From: DATCLS01 sp036563805
GTDB lineage: Bacteria; Actinomycetota; Acidimicrobiia; Acidimicrobiales; VFJN01
Assembly: GCA_036563805.1 (NCBI GenBank)
Contig: DATCLS010000045.1
Location: 29,824 to 93,823, forward strand
Length of the DNA stretch: 64,000 nucleotides
Direction: 5' to 3'
The translations under genes and the position numbers were made by a program. Shown piece by piece: positions 61,958-64,000 of the stretch. The first letter of the stretch is position 1. Every line of letters begins with the position of its first letter. The notes under the pieces were generated by a model, which made no database searches, was not told where the DNA came from, and saw only the letters and a list, made by a program, of their open reading frames with translations.

Positions 61958-61983
61958 GGCGCCAGACCGTACCTGACGTCATG

Positions 61984-63435
61984 TCAGGTCGGCTGGGGCT
62001 CCCGCTCCCGGGTGCGCCGGCCGCCGCTGCGCAGGATGATCCGCGGACCGCGGTCCCAGGTGATGTAGCCCCAAGCCCAGTTCAGCACCACCGACACCCG
62101 GTTGCGCAGGCCGGCCAGGTACAGCAGGTGGAGGCCCAGCCACGCCAGCCAGGCCAGCGTCCCGTGCAGGCGGATGCGGCCCGGCAGCTCGGTGATCGCC
62201 GCCCGCCGCCCGATCGTGGCCATCGTGCCCTTGTCCCGGAACCGGAACGCCTGGGTCGGCTTGCTCTCCGTCAGCCGGGTGATCTGGCGGGCGACGTGCG
62301 CCCCCGCCTGCATGGCCACCGGGGCCAGCTGGGGCAGCGGCCCGCCGGTGCGGTGGTCGGGGGCGGCGGCCGCGTCGCCGATCGCCCACACACCGGGGCG
62401 GCCGGCGACCGACAGGTCAGGGTCGACGACGATGCGGCCCGACCGGTCGGTCTCGAGCCCGAGCGCCTCCACCAGCGGGTGGGGCCGCACGCCGGCCGCC
62501 CACACAACCGTGCGGGTCGGCAGGATCTCGCCCGAGGCGAAGCGGACGTGGTCGGGCGTGACCTCGGCGACCGTCTCCCCGACCCGGACCTCCACGCCCC
62601 GGGCCCCGAGCGTGGCCGCGGCGTGCCGCTGCGACGAGGGGTGGAACGGGCCCAGCAGGGCGTCGCGGGTCTCGACCAGGACGACCCGGGCCCGGGCGAC
62701 GTCGAGGTGCGGGTAATCGCGCCGGAACACGACCGCGAACAGCTCGGCCAGGGCGCCGGCCATCTCGACCCCGGTCGGTCCGCCGCCGACGACCACGAAC
62801 GTGAGCGCCCCCGGGTGGCGGTGGGCGCCGGCGGCGTCGGCCTCCTCGAAGCGGCGCACGACCTCGTTGCGAACCGACACGGCGTCCTCGAGCGTGTACA
62901 GCGGCAGGGCGTGCTCGGCCGCCCCCGGCACGCCGAACCACGACGCCACCGCCCCGGGGGCCACGATCAGGTGGTCGAAGGGGAGGCTGGCGGGCCCGTC
63001 GGCCGGGTCGGCCGGTTCGGTGGCGCCGTTCCGGTCGGTGGCGGCGCGGTCGGTGCCGCCGATGCTGCCGGCCGCGCTGGCGAGGGTGCTGGCGTCACTG
63101 GGGCCGCCCGTGGCGCCGTCCGGGCCGTGGGGAGCGTCGGCCGGGCCGTCGTTGGGGCCGGCGAGCAGCACCCGCCGGGCCTCCCAATCGACGCCGGTCA
63201 CGGTCCCCTGGCGGAAGCTCACGTTGTGCTGTCGGTGGAACAGGCCGCGCACCGGGTGGGCCACGTCGGCCGCGTTCAGGCCGGCGGTGGCCACCTGATA
63301 GAGCAACGGCTGGAACGTCGTGAAGTTGTGGCGGTCGACGAGCGTGACCTCGACGGGCGCCTTGGCGAGGCCCCGGGCCGCGGCCAGCCCGCCGAACCCG
63401 GCGCCCACGATGACGACCTGCGGTCGGACCCCCAT
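61984..63435 (-). CDS. ndh: Type II NADH dehydrogenase (NDH-2)
   Basis: 483-residue FAD enzyme on the inner membrane face passing electrons from NADH to quinone without pumping protons. The first dinucleotide fold is VVIVGAGFGGLAAARGLAK, followed by FQPLLYQVATAGL; the NADH fold is FVVVGGGPTGVEMAGALAE; GVWAIGDAAAAP closes the FAD site, and AWLAWLGLHLLYLAGL is the C-terminal membrane helix. A Gly/Ala/Asp/Thr insert at about residues 92-150 is not part of the family. Start ATG at 63435 with AGGAGG upstream. A CRP-type palindrome lies 39 bases before the start. Confidence 0.92.
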   Translation of the reverse strand: MGVRPQVVIVGAGFGGLAAARGLAKAPVEVTLVDRHNFTTFQPLLYQVATAGLNAADVAHPVRGLFHRQHNVSFRQGTVTGVDWEARRVLLAGPNDGPADAPHGPDGATGGPSDASTLASAAGSIGGTDRAATDRNGATEPADPADGPASLPFDHLIVAPGAVASWFGVPGAAEHALPLYTLEDAVSVRNEVVRRFEEADAAGAHRHPGALTFVVVGGGPTGVEMAGALAELFAVVFRRDYPHLDVARARVVLVETRDALLGPFHPSSQRHAAATLGARGVEVRVGETVAEVTPDHVRFASGEILPTRTVVWAAGVRPHPLVEALGLETDRSGRIVVDPDLSVAGRPGVWAIGDAAAAPDHRTGGPLPQLAPVAMQAGAHVARQITRLTESKPTQAFRFRDKGTMATIGRRAAITELPGRIRLHGTLAWLAWLGLHLLYLAGLRNRVSVVLNWAWGYITWDRGPRIILRSGGRRTREREPQPT

Positions 63436-63473
63436 GGCCCGGACCTCCTGCTCGAGTGGCTGTTCGGACTGCT

Positions 63474-63489
63474 CGTGAAGATCTTCACA
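63474..63489. promoter_or_regulatory. CRP/GlxR-type palindrome upstream of ndh
   Basis: CGTGAAGATCTTCACA contains the perfect 14-base palindrome GTGAAGATCTTCAC (63475-63488) and fits the CRP rule TGTGA-N6-TCACA at 9 of 10 defined positions. It is 39-54 bases before the ndh ATG. Actinobacterial CRP/GlxR proteins control respiratory genes through such sites. Whether it activates or represses depends on the start point, which is not identified. Confidence 0.5.
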
Positions 63490-64000
63490 AATAGGCTACC
63501 GCCAACCCTCGCCGATGGGGCACCCCACCCACCGCCCCAACTCCCGGCTACCCCGCCGCTCCGCCCCCAACCACCGCCCGGCCGGGACGACCCCCGGACG
63601 GCCGACGGCCGGAACGCCCGCAGCCGAGACTGCCTGGCCCGGCCAGGGGGCCGGGGCGTCGACCAGGGCGGGCACCGCCGCGGCACGCCGACCGGAACGC
63701 GGCGGTCGAGCGCCGGGCCGCGGGCGCCGGGCGGCTCGGCCGCCCCGGGGAACGGGGCGGTAGGAGGCCAGGACGTCGACTGACGCGCACCGCGGCGACA
63801 CCGGGGCCGCCAGCGCACCGGGACGGGAACGCCCAAGACCCCGGTGCCAAGCGACCGGGGCTGGGCGCCTCGGGGTCGGGGAGCGGGAGGAGGCCCCCGG
63901 CCAGGGGCGCGGCGTCGAGCGGGGTAGGCGCGGTGGGCTCAGCGTGGCCTCGCCGGGCGGCGGTAGCGAGCCGGCGGCGGCTGTCGCCCCGGGGTGCCGG
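63490..64000. other. Gene-free sequence at the right edge
   Basis: About 510 bases beyond the ndh promoter region contain no convincing coding sequence; open frames are Arg/Pro/Gly-rich and unlike any family. No strong hairpin, repeat or RNA gene was recognised. A gene may begin beyond the window. Confidence 0.5.

Overview
The window is a GC-rich, gene-dense chromosomal segment of an actinobacterium. Its DUF3097 and DUF4032 proteins, GTG/ATG starts with 4-bp overlaps, hopanoid genes in actinomycete order, possible leaderless promoters and a tRNA with encoded CCA would fit a deep-branching class such as Acidimicrobiia. That placement is inference; no rRNA or other phylogenetic marker is present. 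About 53 protein genes, one tRNA-Arg(CCT) and one decayed gene can be supported. Many longer antisense reading frames are GC-skew shadows and were left out.

Layout. 1-7.3 kb: the end of a UPF0104 membrane protein, a PAP2-type lipid phosphatase or transferase, a first dxs, a 1.4-kb gene-free stretch with a 17-bp hairpin and a degenerate tandem repeat, nfuA and the ABC-F ATPase uup. 7.5-15.5 kb: a DUF3097 protein, then a minus-strand four-gene cluster herA-like, sbcD, sbcC, nurA-like. This is a bacterial counterpart of the archaeal HerA-Mre11-Rad50-NurA DNA-end-resection set. 15.6-20.1 kb: a crotonase, a UBP zinc-finger protein coupled to a DUF4032 kinase-like protein, an acetoacetate-decarboxylase-like protein and a DUF1330-like/DinB fusion. 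20.2-22.6 kb: a TetR regulator and an acyl-CoA synthetase with a KstR-like operator. 22.7-23.9 kb: a MerR-like/DUF433 and PIN-like toxin-antitoxin pair.

23.9-34.9 kb (minus strand): a tightly overlapped hopanoid operon transcribed hpnCD fusion, hpnE, polyprenyl diphosphate synthase, shc, an HpnG-like/IspH fusion, hpnH, second dxs. It supplies isoprenoid precursors (DXS, IspH), makes farnesyl diphosphate, condenses it to squalene (HpnCDE), cyclises it (SHC) and adds the adenosyl side chain (HpnH). A regulator carrying both MerR and TetR DNA-binding domains lies upstream, and an inverted repeat sits in the promoter region.

36-49 kb: DegV, an acyltransferase-like membrane protein, a TAT-exported polysaccharide deacetylase, a MacB-like ABC exporter with a two-component system beside it, a frameshifted remnant of an endonuclease/exonuclease/phosphatase protein, a BKACE enzyme divergent from an acyl-CoA dehydrogenase, two unknown membrane proteins, an O-methyltransferase, a LuxR-type regulator and a VOC protein. 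50-64 kb: the tRNA, a CYP142/CYP125-like P450, an M20 peptidase, a CDF transporter with an XRE regulator, a small Lys-rich protein, a peroxiredoxin, a second ABC/FtsX exporter, a CNNM/CorC protein, a PPOX-fold protein with a duplicated 3' end, a ketosteroid-isomerase-like protein and type II NADH dehydrogenase behind a CRP-like palindrome.
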